Part shown: positions 45,545 to 54,465 of the stretch, one piece after another
How the letters are laid out: each line of letters opens with the position of its first letter
How positions within the stretch are numbered: position 1 is the first letter of the stretch
NCBI GenBank assembly: GCA_021151825.1
Contig: JAGKWQ010000018.1
Coordinates: forward strand, 66,266 to 130,265
Direction: 5' to 3'
Length of the DNA: 64,000 bases
Source of the DNA: Cellvibrionaceae bacterium
Lineage (GTDB): Bacteria; Pseudomonadota; Gammaproteobacteria; Pseudomonadales; Cellvibrionaceae
Made by a program: the position numbers and the translations under genes
Notes under the pieces: generated by a model
Told to the model about the DNA's origin: nothing
The model's input: the letters and a program-made list of their open reading frames with translations, nothing else
Databases searched by the model: none

Positions 45545-46711
45545 TTAATTAATTTTAGTCAGCTTGATCCAATCGATATTGAAACCGCCGCTGTTGGCAT
45601 AAATCGCCAGATTTTGCGCACCGGCCGCTAAATAAATATCGTGATAAATCACCCAGTAAGTTCCCCAACCGCCAGTATTCGGTACGTTGATAGTGCCGAG
45701 GCCGACCCCATTTTTATCCAGCGTAAATTGCGCGGTGGTTAGCGCCGAAGCAACTTTGTACTCCACGCGATAGGTGCCGGCCTGGGGAATATTTACATTG
45801 TTGTATTTGAACCACTCACCGGCATCGATATAGCCCACAGTGCCGCCTGCAACGGTAACGCTGCCGCCCACTTCATTAAAATTTTCAGCTTCGATAAATA
45901 CACTCGGTGCGGGCGTGGTGCCGCCATCCACCGGCGGTGTGCCGGTATAACCGGTTTGACCTTCGCGGGTTAGTGCGAGCACAAGCGTGCCGTTTTTAAC
46001 CACGACATTATTGGGATCAAAATCCGCCAGGTTTTCCGCAAAGGTCCAATTGGCTTTGCTCCAGCGGCTGGTATCAAAACTGTTGAAGTCATCGCGCCAG
46101 CCGGTGCCGAAACTGTTGGTGGATGCAACCCAGGGTTTGTATTCGATGTAATTCACGAATTGATACACCGGCAAAATGCTATCGCTCCAGGGGCCAACCC
46201 ACTCGGCGATATTGGCGGCCCACAGATTAAAACGCAGGTCCTGCGGATTGGTCAGGCTGGTGACGAACTGGCCACCGGTAATGCGGCGAGTCTCAACACC
46301 ATCCACAAACCAGGCGACGTAGTTGGGCGTCCATTCCAGCACATAGGTGTGATAACCATCGCCCAATGAATAGGGCATGGTATGGACACCTTCGGTTTTG
46401 GTGGTGGGGCGATTGGTGCCGATAATCACATTGCTCTGCCATTGGGTCGCATTGTTTTTACCGAAGACTTCGATGTCGATTTCCTCCCAAAACACGCCGT
46501 TTTGCTCGGAACCGGGTTTGTAAGTGAAGAACGTGGAAAGTACCCCACTGCCCTTGGCGACTTGCATCCTCATCTCGTAGCGACCGTATTTGTAGGTTTG
46601 GCTGGAGACAATTTCAGCGGCCTTGTACGGCTTGGCCTGGGTAGAACTGGTAAAGCTGATAGTCGCGGCGAGCGCAAAGAGCACGCCGGTAAAGCGGTTG
46701 AGTTTGAACAT
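45545..46711 (-). CDS. GH16 lichenase, circularly permuted type, with C-terminal CBM6
   Basis: This 388-residue protein has a signal peptide (GVLFALAATISFTSSTQA) and a permuted GH16 domain very like that of the neighbour: KPYKAAEIVSSQTYKYGRYE, EEIDIEVFG near residue 77, then WRDDFNSFDTSRWSKANW near residue 205. After a short Gly/Thr/Pro linker (about 258-268) there is a family 6 carbohydrate-binding module: VFIEAENFNEVGGSVTV, VGYIDAGEWFKYNNVNI, a TYRVEYKVAS strand and FNIDWIKLTKIN at the end. It should be secreted and bind beta-glucan or xylan while cutting mixed-linkage beta-glucan. The tandem pair arose by duplication, one copy gaining a surface anchor and the other a binding module. Confidence 0.93.
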   Translation of the reverse strand: MFKLNRFTGVLFALAATISFTSSTQAKPYKAAEIVSSQTYKYGRYEMRMQVAKGSGVLSTFFTYKPGSEQNGVFWEEIDIEVFGKNNATQWQSNVIIGTNRPTTKTEGVHTMPYSLGDGYHTYVLEWTPNYVAWFVDGVETRRITGGQFVTSLTNPQDLRFNLWAANIAEWVGPWSDSILPVYQFVNYIEYKPWVASTNSFGTGWRDDFNSFDTSRWSKANWTFAENLADFDPNNVVVKNGTLVLALTREGQTGYTGTPPVDGGTTPAPSVFIEAENFNEVGGSVTVAGGTVGYIDAGEWFKYNNVNIPQAGTYRVEYKVASALTTAQFTLDKNGVGLGTINVPNTGGWGTYWVIYHDIYLAAGAQNLAIYANSGGFNIDWIKLTKIN

Positions 46712-47084
46712 AGCGAGTACCTTTTATCTTTATTAGAAACGCTTGGTGTCTGTAGGAGAAAGCTCTGTAGCAGACAGTGGTGGCGTGGCAACAACCGGAT
46801 ACCACAGGGCTTATCTTGCAGGTATGCGCAAGGGGCGTCGCACCATTTTGCGCAGGCTGCGTAAAATGGTGCGGAGCAGTTTAGGGGCGGGATTTCTGGT
46901 GCGGATATTTGCCGAAACAGCGTATTTGATCGTCTTTGCCTATACACCGTATGCGGAAAATCTTACCCACTCCTCTGGCAATTTCTCACAGATTTTATCC
47001 TGGCTACGGCTTACATTGATCATGAAGGAGCCGGTACCTTCCAGGATGGAAGGTGAATCTTGTGAGTTATGGTGAGGAAGGGTT
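46712..47084. other. Upstream region of the lichenase genes
   Basis: This 373-base gap lies between the divergent lichenase gene and the small membrane gene, so it should hold promoters for both. I see no supported reading frame and no clear operator. GGAAGG just upstream of the ATG at 47085 is a ribosome site for the small gene. The unusual GC-rich part 46830-46900 has no repeat that I can define. Confidence 0.4.
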
Positions 47085-47351
47085 ATGGATAAGGACAATC
47101 TTGATATTGAGTCATTGCTGGCTCGCTGTAACGCGAAACCTTTAGCTACGCCAGCAAAGGATGCACCGCAAAAATTATTGATAGCCCTGTTTTTTATGAC
47201 AGTGGGGCTGATATTGATTACAACCGGGTTTATCAGTTTGCTATTGCGATTGGTCAGCATGGTGTATTTGCCAGTGCTGTGGTTAATACAGCGAACGAAA
47301 AATTGCCGGCAGGTAAATATAGAACTCGAACGGCGCTTAAAACACCATTAA
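47085..47351 (+). CDS. Small unknown membrane protein
   Basis: This 88-residue frame has GAGGAAGGG placed 2-10 bases before its ATG. After a short polar start (MDKDNLDIESLLARCNAKP) there is one long or two short hydrophobic helices (LLIALFFMTVGLILITTGFISLLLRL, then VYLPVLWLI), and a basic tail (CRQVNIELERRLKHH). I do not recognise a family. The clean hydrophobic design and the good ribosome site support a real gene. It lies between the lichenase promoter and the convergent TonB receptor gene. Confidence 0.55.
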   Translation: MDKDNLDIESLLARCNAKPLATPAKDAPQKLLIALFFMTVGLILITTGFISLLLRLVSMVYLPVLWLIQRTKNCRQVNIELERRLKHH

Positions 47352-47404
47352 TGAGTATGTGAATTGCCGCCAAAAAACGAGCGGCAATTCATCAAGGGCG
47401 GTTA

Positions 47405-49585
47405 CTAAAACCTGTAGTTCAGCGTCAGGCGTGCATTGACCGGATCGCCATAGGTGAATGTACCCCATGAGCTTTCGTAGTAGTTTTCATCCAGCAGGTT
47501 GTAGATGTTGAGTTGCACTGCGAGTTGATCGTTAAACTCATATTTAGCCATTACATCAACTAATGAAAAACCCGGTTGCCCGATCTTTTCTTCTACACCC
47601 GTGGCCGGATTTACCTGGCGGCGCGGCTCTTCGCTTTGCCAATCAACGCCGCCGCCTACACTGAGACCATCCAACGCACCGGACAAACGGTATTTGGTAA
47701 ATAGTTTGAGCACTTTGCGTGGATGCTCTACCGCAACGTCATTGTCTTCGGCATCTTTGGCGGAAAAGTGGGTCCAGCCCAGGGTTAGGTCCCAATTGGT
47801 TGCCAGTTCGCCGACGACCTCAAGTTCATAACCTTTGGATTCCGTACCTTTAGCGCCATAAAAAGCCTGGATGTTGGTGCCGGGAACTTTGTTATCGCCA
47901 TCGCGTACTGCGAAGTTGTCTTGCTCTACATAAAACACCGCCGCTGACGCGTTTAAACCGCCATCAAAAAAGGCGCTTTTCACACCGATTTCATAACTAT
48001 TGCCGGTCAATGGGTCCAGGTAGCCGCCGTTGCGATCCCGTGCGGTCTGGGCTTTGAAAATTTCGGAGTAGCTGGCGTAGGCGGAAACTTGCGCGCTTAA
48101 GTCGTAAATGGCGCCGAGATAAGGGGTGAGCAGGTTGTCATGGGATATGTGGTAACCCGCGCCGCCATTCCATACCGCGGGATCCGAGGTTGTTTCCCAG
48201 TTGCTCAGGCGAGCACCGGCAATGAGCTTAAAGTTGTCGGTAAATTGCAGGCGTGCGGAGGTGTAAGCCGCGCTTTGGTTCGTAGTGTCGAAGGAACCCA
48301 GTTCAGTCGGATTCCATACCGGTGCGGGATAAGATCCATCCCAATCATAAAAATTACCAACACCGGGTACCGTGGATTCCGGTACTCCGCCATTATCCCA
48401 GCCACCTTCATGTTTGCTGCGCATCAACCCAACGACTAATTCATGGTCGCGCCCAAAGAGGCTGAAAGGCCCGCTCGCCATCAGGCCAAATTGGCTTTGC
48501 TTTGGCGCTGCACCGTAGAGGTAAGGATAGGCAGACATGCCTTCGCCGGTGGTTTTGTCTGGCTCACCCCAGACCCACAGCAGGTTGGAATCTTCGTCCT
48601 GGCGATAGAAGCTGGCGTTAGCGCGCAAGGTCCAGTTATTGGCAAAGCTGTGATCCAATGTGGTAAACACGTTTTGCTCTTTGGTATCCCACTGGTTCCA
48701 ATGGGTGGCTGTTGTTTTGGAACGCTTCCAGTGCGTGCGGGTGCCATCGGCAAACCAGATTGGCAATCCGCCCCAGTAAATACCATTGCGCTCGGTGCGT
48801 TCGTCGCTGCCGCCAATGCTGAAGCGGGTGCTATCGCCAAGATCAGCATCGACTATGGTGTAGAGCACCGTATTTTCAGTATTTTCCAGGTCGATAAAGG
48901 AATCCGCTTCTTCCCGATGGGCGATAAAACGGGCGCGCACGGACCCGTCGCTAACCAGTGCGCTGCCCAGGTCGATAGTGCCGCCACGCTGATCCCAGGA
49001 ACCCAACGTTAACTCCACATTGCCAGCAAAGTTTTCACTATTGGCGCGTTTGCGCACGAGATTGACGGTCGCCGAAGGGTCGCCTGAACCGTTGAGTAAA
49101 CCGGTTGAGCCGCGAACAATTTCCACGCGGTCATAAATCACGGTGCTGGCATTTTCCAAACCAATATTGCCAGTAACAGTCGGCACACCATCTAACTGGT
49201 AGTTGCTGATATCAAAACCGCGTGCGCTCAAACTGTTGCGGCCGCGATCAACTGCTTTCACAGAAATTCCGGTGGCGCTGCGCAACGCATCGGAGATGGA
49301 ATCCATCGCCTGGTCTTGTATGACTTGCTGGGTAATCACCGAGGCTGCTTGCGGGGTGTCGCGCAGAGAAAGGTTTAGGCCGGTAGCACTGGGAGTGGAT
49401 ATGACGGTGTAAGATTCAGTCTCTTCCGACGCGTTCTTTTCTTCCAGGGCTTCAACTTTGACCGCTGTTAGTTTACCGGTTGCCGGTTGGTTGTCCTGTG
49501 CCTGCACAGCCCAAGGCTGCACACTGGCCATTACCAGTAATAGCACACTGGTTTTACGTAAGGTGTTGGGTTGGAAATGAAACAT
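47405..49585 (-). CDS. TonB-dependent siderophore receptor
   Basis: This protein of 726 residues starts at ATG 49585 after AAGGAT. It has a signal peptide (TSVLLLVMASVQPWAVQAQ), then the plug domain: SLRDTPQAASVITQQVIQD, MDSISDALRSATGISVKAVD, SARGFDISNYQLDGVPTVT and VEIVRGSTGLLNGSGDPSATVNLVRKR, which is the pattern of the siderophore-receptor subfamily (FpvA/FhuE type). A 22-strand barrel follows, with DLSAQVSAYASYSEIFKAQ and the terminal strand ARLTLNYRF. It should take up a ferric siderophore at the outer membrane. No signalling domain for an anti-sigma factor precedes the plug. The siderophore type cannot be told. Confidence 0.93.
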   Translation of the reverse strand: MFHFQPNTLRKTSVLLLVMASVQPWAVQAQDNQPATGKLTAVKVEALEEKNASEETESYTVISTPSATGLNLSLRDTPQAASVITQQVIQDQAMDSISDALRSATGISVKAVDRGRNSLSARGFDISNYQLDGVPTVTGNIGLENASTVIYDRVEIVRGSTGLLNGSGDPSATVNLVRKRANSENFAGNVELTLGSWDQRGGTIDLGSALVSDGSVRARFIAHREEADSFIDLENTENTVLYTIVDADLGDSTRFSIGGSDERTERNGIYWGGLPIWFADGTRTHWKRSKTTATHWNQWDTKEQNVFTTLDHSFANNWTLRANASFYRQDEDSNLLWVWGEPDKTTGEGMSAYPYLYGAAPKQSQFGLMASGPFSLFGRDHELVVGLMRSKHEGGWDNGGVPESTVPGVGNFYDWDGSYPAPVWNPTELGSFDTTNQSAAYTSARLQFTDNFKLIAGARLSNWETTSDPAVWNGGAGYHISHDNLLTPYLGAIYDLSAQVSAYASYSEIFKAQTARDRNGGYLDPLTGNSYEIGVKSAFFDGGLNASAAVFYVEQDNFAVRDGDNKVPGTNIQAFYGAKGTESKGYELEVVGELATNWDLTLGWTHFSAKDAEDNDVAVEHPRKVLKLFTKYRLSGALDGLSVGGGVDWQSEEPRRQVNPATGVEEKIGQPGFSLVDVMAKYEFNDQLAVQLNIYNLLDENYYESSWGTFTYGDPVNARLTLNYRF

Positions 49586-49673
49586 GGTTGATCCTTGCAT
49601 AGATGGCAAAAAATAACTCTGTGGCCATGAACCACAGATATAAATAGGATTTTCTAAGTGTAGGTAAAATTTA

Positions 49674-49698
49674 TCAAATGATATTTATTTTCATTATC
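49674..49698. promoter_or_regulatory. Possible Fur box upstream of the siderophore receptor
   Basis: AAATGATATTTATTTTCATT at 49676-49695 resembles the AT-rich, imperfectly palindromic Fur site (GATAAT repeats), 90 bases upstream of the receptor start. The fit is loose, and the expectation for a siderophore receptor lends most of the weight. Confidence 0.4.
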
Positions 49699-49796
49699 CA
49701 ATTTTGACACAATGCGTGACAAGGGAAATTGCGCTCACAGTCTGGTGAAATTGGTATAACCCGGATGCTTGCCTAATTATCTGCCCGGGCGCAAAA

Positions 49797-49816
49797 TACT
49801 GTTTTTATATACAGTA
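49797..49816. promoter_or_regulatory. LexA (SOS) box in front of the radical SAM gene
   Basis: The 20 bases TACTGTTTTTATATACAGTA fit the gammaproteobacterial LexA consensus (CTGT, eight AT-rich bases, ACAG, with TA on both flanks). The box ends 9 bases before the likely start codon at 49826, so bound LexA would block transcription. Nothing similar lies before the other genes of the window; a near match at 54534-54548 has the wrong spacing. Confidence 0.8.
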
Positions 49817-49825
49817 TTGGGGGTG

Positions 49826-50983
49826 ATGAAGATGACACTTGATGATCAGGATTTTATCCACCCCGAACACTGGATCGCCGCCAAACCCCAGGCCCGCAAA
49901 GGACGTGGCGCGGTGACCAATATCGCCGGTCGCTACGAAACCCAACTCATCGAAACAGTGGATGATGGCTGGAAGCCCTATGACGATGACACCGACATCC
50001 ATCCCGAATTAACAACGTTCGTCACCCCTGAGCTGGCTAAAACGATCCTCAGCCGCAACCAATCGCCGGACATTCCGTTCAGTGTTTCGCTCAATCCCTA
50101 TCGCGGTTGTGAGCACGGCTGCATTTACTGTTTTGCGCGGCCGACCCATGCCTATCTCGGGTTATCGCCGGGACTGGATTTTGAAACTCGCCTCTACGCC
50201 AAAACCAATGCCGCTGAATTATTGCGCCGCGAGTTGGCTCATAAGAATTACGCGCCGAATCCAATCGCCTTTGGTGTCAATACCGATGCCTATCAACCTT
50301 GCGAGCGCGAATTAAAAATTACCCGCCAGTGTTTGGAAGTATTTCATGAGTGCGATCATCCGGTGGGCATGATTACCAAATCGGCGCTGATCGAACGCGA
50401 TATTGATTTGCTGCAGGAGATGGCGAAAAAAAATCTCGCTGCCGCTGCGATAACTATCACCACGCTCGATCACAATATTTCGCGCATTCTGGAACCGCGC
50501 GCCGCATCGCCAACGCGGCGTTTGCAAACCATTGAGCGGTTAAGCAAAGCGGGTATTCCGACAATGGTGAGCGTAGCGCCGATCATCCCTTTTATTACCG
50601 AACAGGAAATCGAAAAAGTACTAAGTGCGGCTGCCGATGCCGGTGCAACGGCGGCAGGTTACACGGTGTTGCGTTTACCCTGGGAAATTAATCCGCTCTT
50701 TCAGGAATGGTTACAAACCCATTTTCCCGAGCGAGCCGAGCGCGTGATGAATCGCATCCGCGATATGCGCGGCGGTAAAGATTACGATGCCGATTTCGCT
50801 ACGCGGATGCGCGGTGAAGGCTTGTGGGCCGATATGATCCGGCAACGTTTTATGAAAGGGTTAAAACGTTATGGTTTGGATAAAAGCCGGCGCTACGGTG
50901 AATTGGACTGCTCGCGTTTTCGCAAACCGTTGAGTATTCCGGTGAAGGAAAACAGGGATGGGCAGATGGATATTTTTGGTTGA
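49826..50983 (+). CDS. PA0069-family radical SAM protein (SplB-like)
   Basis: This protein of 385 residues is taken to start at ATG 49826, just after GGGGGTG; the frame is open to 49769, but that start would lie upstream of the LexA box. The radical SAM cluster motif is CEHGCIYCF (C-x3-C-x2-C) in LNPYRGCEHGCIYCFARPTH, about residues 90-109. Other conserved stretches are FGVNTDAYQPCERELKITR, ITTLDHNISRILEPRAASP and SVAPIIPFITEQEIEKVL. The family is related to spore photoproduct lyase. A strong LexA box suggests a DNA-damage role; from memory the Pseudomonas aeruginosa member PA0069 is also in the LexA regulon, which should be checked. Confidence 0.9.
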   Translation: MKMTLDDQDFIHPEHWIAAKPQARKGRGAVTNIAGRYETQLIETVDDGWKPYDDDTDIHPELTTFVTPELAKTILSRNQSPDIPFSVSLNPYRGCEHGCIYCFARPTHAYLGLSPGLDFETRLYAKTNAAELLRRELAHKNYAPNPIAFGVNTDAYQPCERELKITRQCLEVFHECDHPVGMITKSALIERDIDLLQEMAKKNLAAAAITITTLDHNISRILEPRAASPTRRLQTIERLSKAGIPTMVSVAPIIPFITEQEIEKVLSAAADAGATAAGYTVLRLPWEINPLFQEWLQTHFPERAERVMNRIRDMRGGKDYDADFATRMRGEGLWADMIRQRFMKGLKRYGLDKSRRYGELDCSRFRKPLSIPVKENRDGQMDIFG

Positions 50984-50992
50984 ATTAGTTAG

Positions 50993-51033
50993 CTCTAATC
51001 ACTATGATTAATAATTAATCATAGTGATTAGAG
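50993..51033. promoter_or_regulatory. 41-bp perfect palindrome, operator of the toxin-antitoxin pair
   Basis: CTCTAATCACTATGATTAAT (50993-51012), one central A, and its exact inverted copy (51014-51033) lie 8 bases before the antitoxin ATG. Each arm holds a smaller near-palindrome TAATCA-CTA-TGATTA, so there are four TGATTA half-sites, as expected for two dimers of a ribbon-helix-helix repressor. It begins 10 bases past the radical SAM stop and could also end that transcript. Confidence 0.8.
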
Positions 51034-51041
51034 GGCATTAT

Positions 51042-51311
51042 ATGGCCACCACGGATACCAAAGTAATAACCGCCCATGTATCTCTGCCAATGGCGGAGAA
51101 AATTGATGAGTTAGCTACCCGTTTGGAGCGATCCCGGGGTTGGATTATCAAGCAAGCGTTGGCTGCCTGGATTGATCAGGAGGAAGAGCGGAGCCGCTTG
51201 ACTCGTGAAGCGCTTGAGGATGTTGATCATGGACGAATAGTTGATCATCAATCTGTACTTGCCTGGGCTGAAAGTTTGAGCACGGATAAACCTTTACCGG
51301 TACCCAAATAA
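51042..51311 (+). CDS. Ribbon-helix-helix antitoxin (CopG/ParD-like)
   Basis: This protein of 89 residues starts at ATG 51042, since the upstream GTG at 51024 lies in the operator. The N-terminal 50 residues are a ribbon-helix-helix domain: VITAHVSLPMAEKIDELATRL, with RSRGWIIKQALAAWID as second helix. The rest is the toxin-binding tail (DHGRIVDHQSVLAWAESLST). Such antitoxins bind the ParE toxin and repress their own promoter together. The stop overlaps the toxin ATG by one base, which is typical for such pairs. Confidence 0.92.
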   Translation: MATTDTKVITAHVSLPMAEKIDELATRLERSRGWIIKQALAAWIDQEEERSRLTREALEDVDHGRIVDHQSVLAWAESLSTDKPLPVPK

Positions 51312-51586
51312 TGCAAATCGAATGGACAAGCAACGCGCTTATGGATTTAGCGAGGCTTTATGATTTTCTTGCCCCTTTAAACCAGATTGCAGCGGCCCGG
51401 TTTATCCAAAACCTCACCAAAGCGCCAAACAAGCTTCTCACCAATCCGCGAATTGGTGAAAAACTGGATGAGTTTTTACCACACGAAGTGCGTCGTATTT
51501 TAATTGGCAAATATGAAATGCGTTATGAAATTCGCGGGGAAACTATTTATCTTCTGCGTGTTTGGCATACACGTGAAGAGCGATGA
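51311..51586 (+). CDS. RelE/ParE-family toxin
   Basis: This 91-residue protein is a typical ParE-fold toxin: IEWTSNALMDLARLYDFL, a helical middle (AARFIQNLTKAPNKLLTNPRIGEKL), then the beta strands VRRILIGKYEMRYEIRGETIYLLRVWHTRE. ParE members poison DNA gyrase and RelE members cut mRNA on ribosomes. The LRVWHTRE end is the common ParE form, and the partner is of ribbon-helix-helix type, which favours ParE. It ends 6 bases before the convergent regulator gene. Confidence 0.92.
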   Translation: MQIEWTSNALMDLARLYDFLAPLNQIAAARFIQNLTKAPNKLLTNPRIGEKLDEFLPHEVRRILIGKYEMRYEIRGETIYLLRVWHTREER

Positions 51587-51592
51587 TTACAT

Positions 51593-53002
51593 TTAAAATC
51601 CGCTAATCAATCGCCCCAACACCGCCATCGCATCATCAACTTCTTTATCCCATGGATAACCATAATTCAACCGAATGCAATTGCGGAAGCGACGTGTGGC
51701 GGAAAAAATCGGGCCGGGGGCGATGCTGATTCCCTGGGCTAGAGCCATCGAAAATAATTGCAAACTATCAACTTGTTCGGGTAATTCCACCCACAAAAAA
51801 TAGCCGCCGTTGGGGCGGGTTACACGCGTGTTTTTGGGAAAGTATTTAGCGATGGCATTGAGCATTAATTGTTGTTGGTGTTCGAGTGTTTCGCGCAATT
51901 TTCGTAAGTGGCGATCGTAGCCGCCTTGCTGTAAATAATCGGCCAGAGCTGCTTGTGCTGGAATCGAAGGAGAAATGGTAGTCATCAATTTCAAACGATG
52001 GATTTGCTCCGCGTAACGCCCTGCCGCTACCCAACCCACGCGATAACCCGGTGCGAGGTTTTTGGAAAAGGAGCCACAATGCATTACTAAACCGGAGCGA
52101 TCAAAATGCTTGATTGGTTTGTGCGGTGTCAGGCCAAAATACAATTCGGAATAAACATCATCTTCAATTAATGGCACTTGATGGCGATGCAATAAATCGT
52201 AGAGCTGCTGTTTCTTTTCATCGCTCATGGAAGCGCCGAGCGGATTGTGAAAACTGCTCATCAACCAGCAGGCTTTAATGGGCAAACGCTGCAAACTTTC
52301 TTCGAGTGTTTGCAAGTGAATACCATCGCGCGGATGCACTGGAATTTCTACCGCTTTTAATTGTAAACGTTCAAGAATTTGTAGTGCGGCATAAAATGTA
52401 GGTGTTTCAATCGCAACCAGATCACCTGGTTTAGTGACGACTTGCATACACAAATTTAATGCTTCCAATGCGCCGTTGGTAATGACTAATTCTTCCGGCG
52501 CGTGCATCACACCATTAACGCGATAACGCAATGCGATCTGGCGGCGTAGTTGTGGATTGCCGCTGGTGATGTCGGCGAGAATTGATTTTGCCGGCATTTG
52601 CTGCAGGCTTTTACTCATGGAACGAGCGAGGCGCGCAAGCGGAAATAAATCAGGGCTGGGAAATGCAGAACCGAGTGGAATCGTGTCCGGATCTTTAATC
52701 GATCCTAATACGGAAAACACCAATTCGCTCACATCGACGGGTGTGGTTTCCGCAATTCGCGGACTCATTTCCGGTTCGGCAAGGGCATTTTTTGCTTGCG
52801 TGCAAACAAAATAACCCGAGCGTGGGCGTGCCTGGATCAGGCCGCGGCTTTCCAATAAATAATACGCTTCGAATACGGTTGCCGGGCTTACATTATACGT
52901 GCGGCTTGCTGTGCGCACCGACGGTACTTTTTCGTTCGGTGCGAGCACGCCGCTACGAATTAATTCGGCGATTTCGTCGGCCAGCTTTTCATATAATTTC
53001 AT
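51593..53002 (-). CDS. MocR-type regulator (GntR DNA-binding plus aminotransferase-like domain)
   Basis: This 469-residue protein has an N-terminal winged-helix GntR domain (KLADEIAELIRSGVLAPNEKVPSVR; YNVSPATVFEAYYLLESRGLI) and a fold-type I PLP aminotransferase domain from about residue 110. The PLP-binding lysine lies in the motif MHCGSFSKNLAPGYRVGWV (about residue 313). ITNGALEALNLCMQVV and IEDDVYSELYFG are further conserved stretches. MocR proteins use PLP and an amino compound as signals and mostly control vitamin B6 or amino acid genes. No obvious target lies next to it; ccoG is upstream on the same strand. Confidence 0.92.
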   Translation of the reverse strand: MKLYEKLADEIAELIRSGVLAPNEKVPSVRTASRTYNVSPATVFEAYYLLESRGLIQARPRSGYFVCTQAKNALAEPEMSPRIAETTPVDVSELVFSVLGSIKDPDTIPLGSAFPSPDLFPLARLARSMSKSLQQMPAKSILADITSGNPQLRRQIALRYRVNGVMHAPEELVITNGALEALNLCMQVVTKPGDLVAIETPTFYAALQILERLQLKAVEIPVHPRDGIHLQTLEESLQRLPIKACWLMSSFHNPLGASMSDEKKQQLYDLLHRHQVPLIEDDVYSELYFGLTPHKPIKHFDRSGLVMHCGSFSKNLAPGYRVGWVAAGRYAEQIHRLKLMTTISPSIPAQAALADYLQQGGYDRHLRKLRETLEHQQQLMLNAIAKYFPKNTRVTRPNGGYFLWVELPEQVDSLQLFSMALAQGISIAPGPIFSATRRFRNCIRLNYGYPWDKEVDDAMAVLGRLISGF

Positions 53003-53028
53003 CTCAGCTTAAAGAAACCCCATAAAAA

Positions 53029-54465
53029 TTATTGCGCCGGATACATAAAGTTAGCCGCTTCGTGAGTGACCAGATTGGGCGCTGAGCTGTTTACCAATTC
53101 GAAATCAAAATGAATCATACCGGCTTCTTTGGTTGGTAAAGGTTTCATTTTTACGGTGACAGGAAAATCGTACACTTCACCGGCCGCGAGCGTGAACTGG
53201 TAAGTACGTGAGAGCAATAAACCTTCCGCATTATGCAATTGCAAATTGTACTGCGCAGGCTGCTGGGTTTTATTGGTGATTTTCATGCGATACACATTCA
53301 TTACATCACCTTCGCTGGTGTAGCGATAAAGCACGCTGCGATCTTTCACCACACTCATATCCACCAGCTCACGTGAATTAAGCGATACGACTAATGCGGC
53401 AAACATAATTGCGATGAGTGCACCATAACCAAATAAACGCGGACGCAATATTTTTTCCGGCTCACCGGCGAGTGCGGCTTCCGAAGTATAACTGACCAGA
53501 CCACGGTCATAACCCATTTTATCCATTACATCATCGCAGGCATCAATGCACGCGGCGCAACCGATGCAATCCATTTGCAAACCATCGCGAATATCAATGC
53601 CAGTCGGGCACACTTGCACGCACATATAACAATCGATGCAATCGCCAAGGCCGAGCGCTTTGTGATCATCGGTTTTTTTGCGCGAGCCACGCGCATCGCC
53701 ACGGGCGGCATCGTAGGCGATAACCATGGTGTTGCGGTCAAACATCACGCTTTGGAAACGCGCGTAAGGGCACATATGCAAACACACTTTTTCGCGTACC
53801 CATCCGGCATTCATATACGTGAGTGATGCGACTATGCCGACCCAGATTGCACTGCTACTGAACCATTCGAAGTGCGCGAGGTTTTGTACCAGTTCGCGCA
53901 CGGGTACAAAGTAACCGACAAAGGCGATGCCAGTGGCGACGCTCATTAGCAGCCATAAAAAATGTTTGCTGCTACGTTTAAACAATTTGGAAACCGTAAA
54001 TTCTGCATTTTGCAATTTCATGCGTTGGTTGCGATCACCTTCGGTGATTTTTTCGGCCCAGATAAACGCCCAGGTCCACACACTTTGCGGGCAGGTGTAA
54101 CCGCACCAGACACGGCCGGCTACCATGGTCACAGCGAAAAGCAGGAGTGCGCCGATAATCATCACAAACGACAGCAGCATAAAATCCTGCGGCCAGAAGG
54201 TAGTGCCGAAGACATGGAACTGGCGCGTGTCCAGATCCCACAATATCGCTTGATGGCCGTTCCAGTTAATCCAGGAGGTACCGAAAAATAACAACGCCAG
54301 AAAACCCGCGCCCAGCAATCGCAAGTTGCGGAAGCGGCCGGTGAAACTACGGGTGAAAATCTTGCCTTCGTGTAAGGTTTTGCTGGCCGAGCCGTTATTG
54401 GTTGGTGGGGTATTGGCTGGCAGGTTTTTAGTGGGGATCAAAACTTGGGCTTGTGAATCGCTCAT
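53029..54465 (-). CDS. ccoG: Cytochrome c oxidase accessory protein CcoG (FixG/RdxA)
   Basis: This protein of 478 residues starts at MSDSQAQVLIP. It has five or so membrane helices (FLALLFFGTSWINW and onwards) and a polyferredoxin middle part with WCGYTCPQSVWTWAFIWAE and VCLHMCPYARFQSVM. Two [4Fe-4S] clusters are set by the motifs CIDCYMCVQVCPTGIDI and CIGCAACIDACDDVM. The C-terminal domain is an Ig-like FixG fold (YNLQLHNAEGLLL). CcoG takes part in copper delivery to cbb3-type oxidase, acting as a cupric reductase in the well-studied species. The ccoNOPQ genes are not in the window. It lies 146 bases downstream of the hmp gene on the same strand. Confidence 0.93.
   Translation of the reverse strand: MSDSQAQVLIPTKNLPANTPPTNNGSASKTLHEGKIFTRSFTGRFRNLRLLGAGFLALLFFGTSWINWNGHQAILWDLDTRQFHVFGTTFWPQDFMLLSFVMIIGALLLFAVTMVAGRVWCGYTCPQSVWTWAFIWAEKITEGDRNQRMKLQNAEFTVSKLFKRSSKHFLWLLMSVATGIAFVGYFVPVRELVQNLAHFEWFSSSAIWVGIVASLTYMNAGWVREKVCLHMCPYARFQSVMFDRNTMVIAYDAARGDARGSRKKTDDHKALGLGDCIDCYMCVQVCPTGIDIRDGLQMDCIGCAACIDACDDVMDKMGYDRGLVSYTSEAALAGEPEKILRPRLFGYGALIAIMFAALVVSLNSRELVDMSVVKDRSVLYRYTSEGDVMNVYRMKITNKTQQPAQYNLQLHNAEGLLLSRTYQFTLAAGEVYDFPVTVKMKPLPTKEAGMIHFDFELVNSSAPNLVTHEAANFMYPAQ

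Noticed and set aside
46743..47075. 110-codon + frame upstream of the small membrane gene
   Set aside because: It covers the promoter region of the lichenase genes, has no family features and no good ribosome site.
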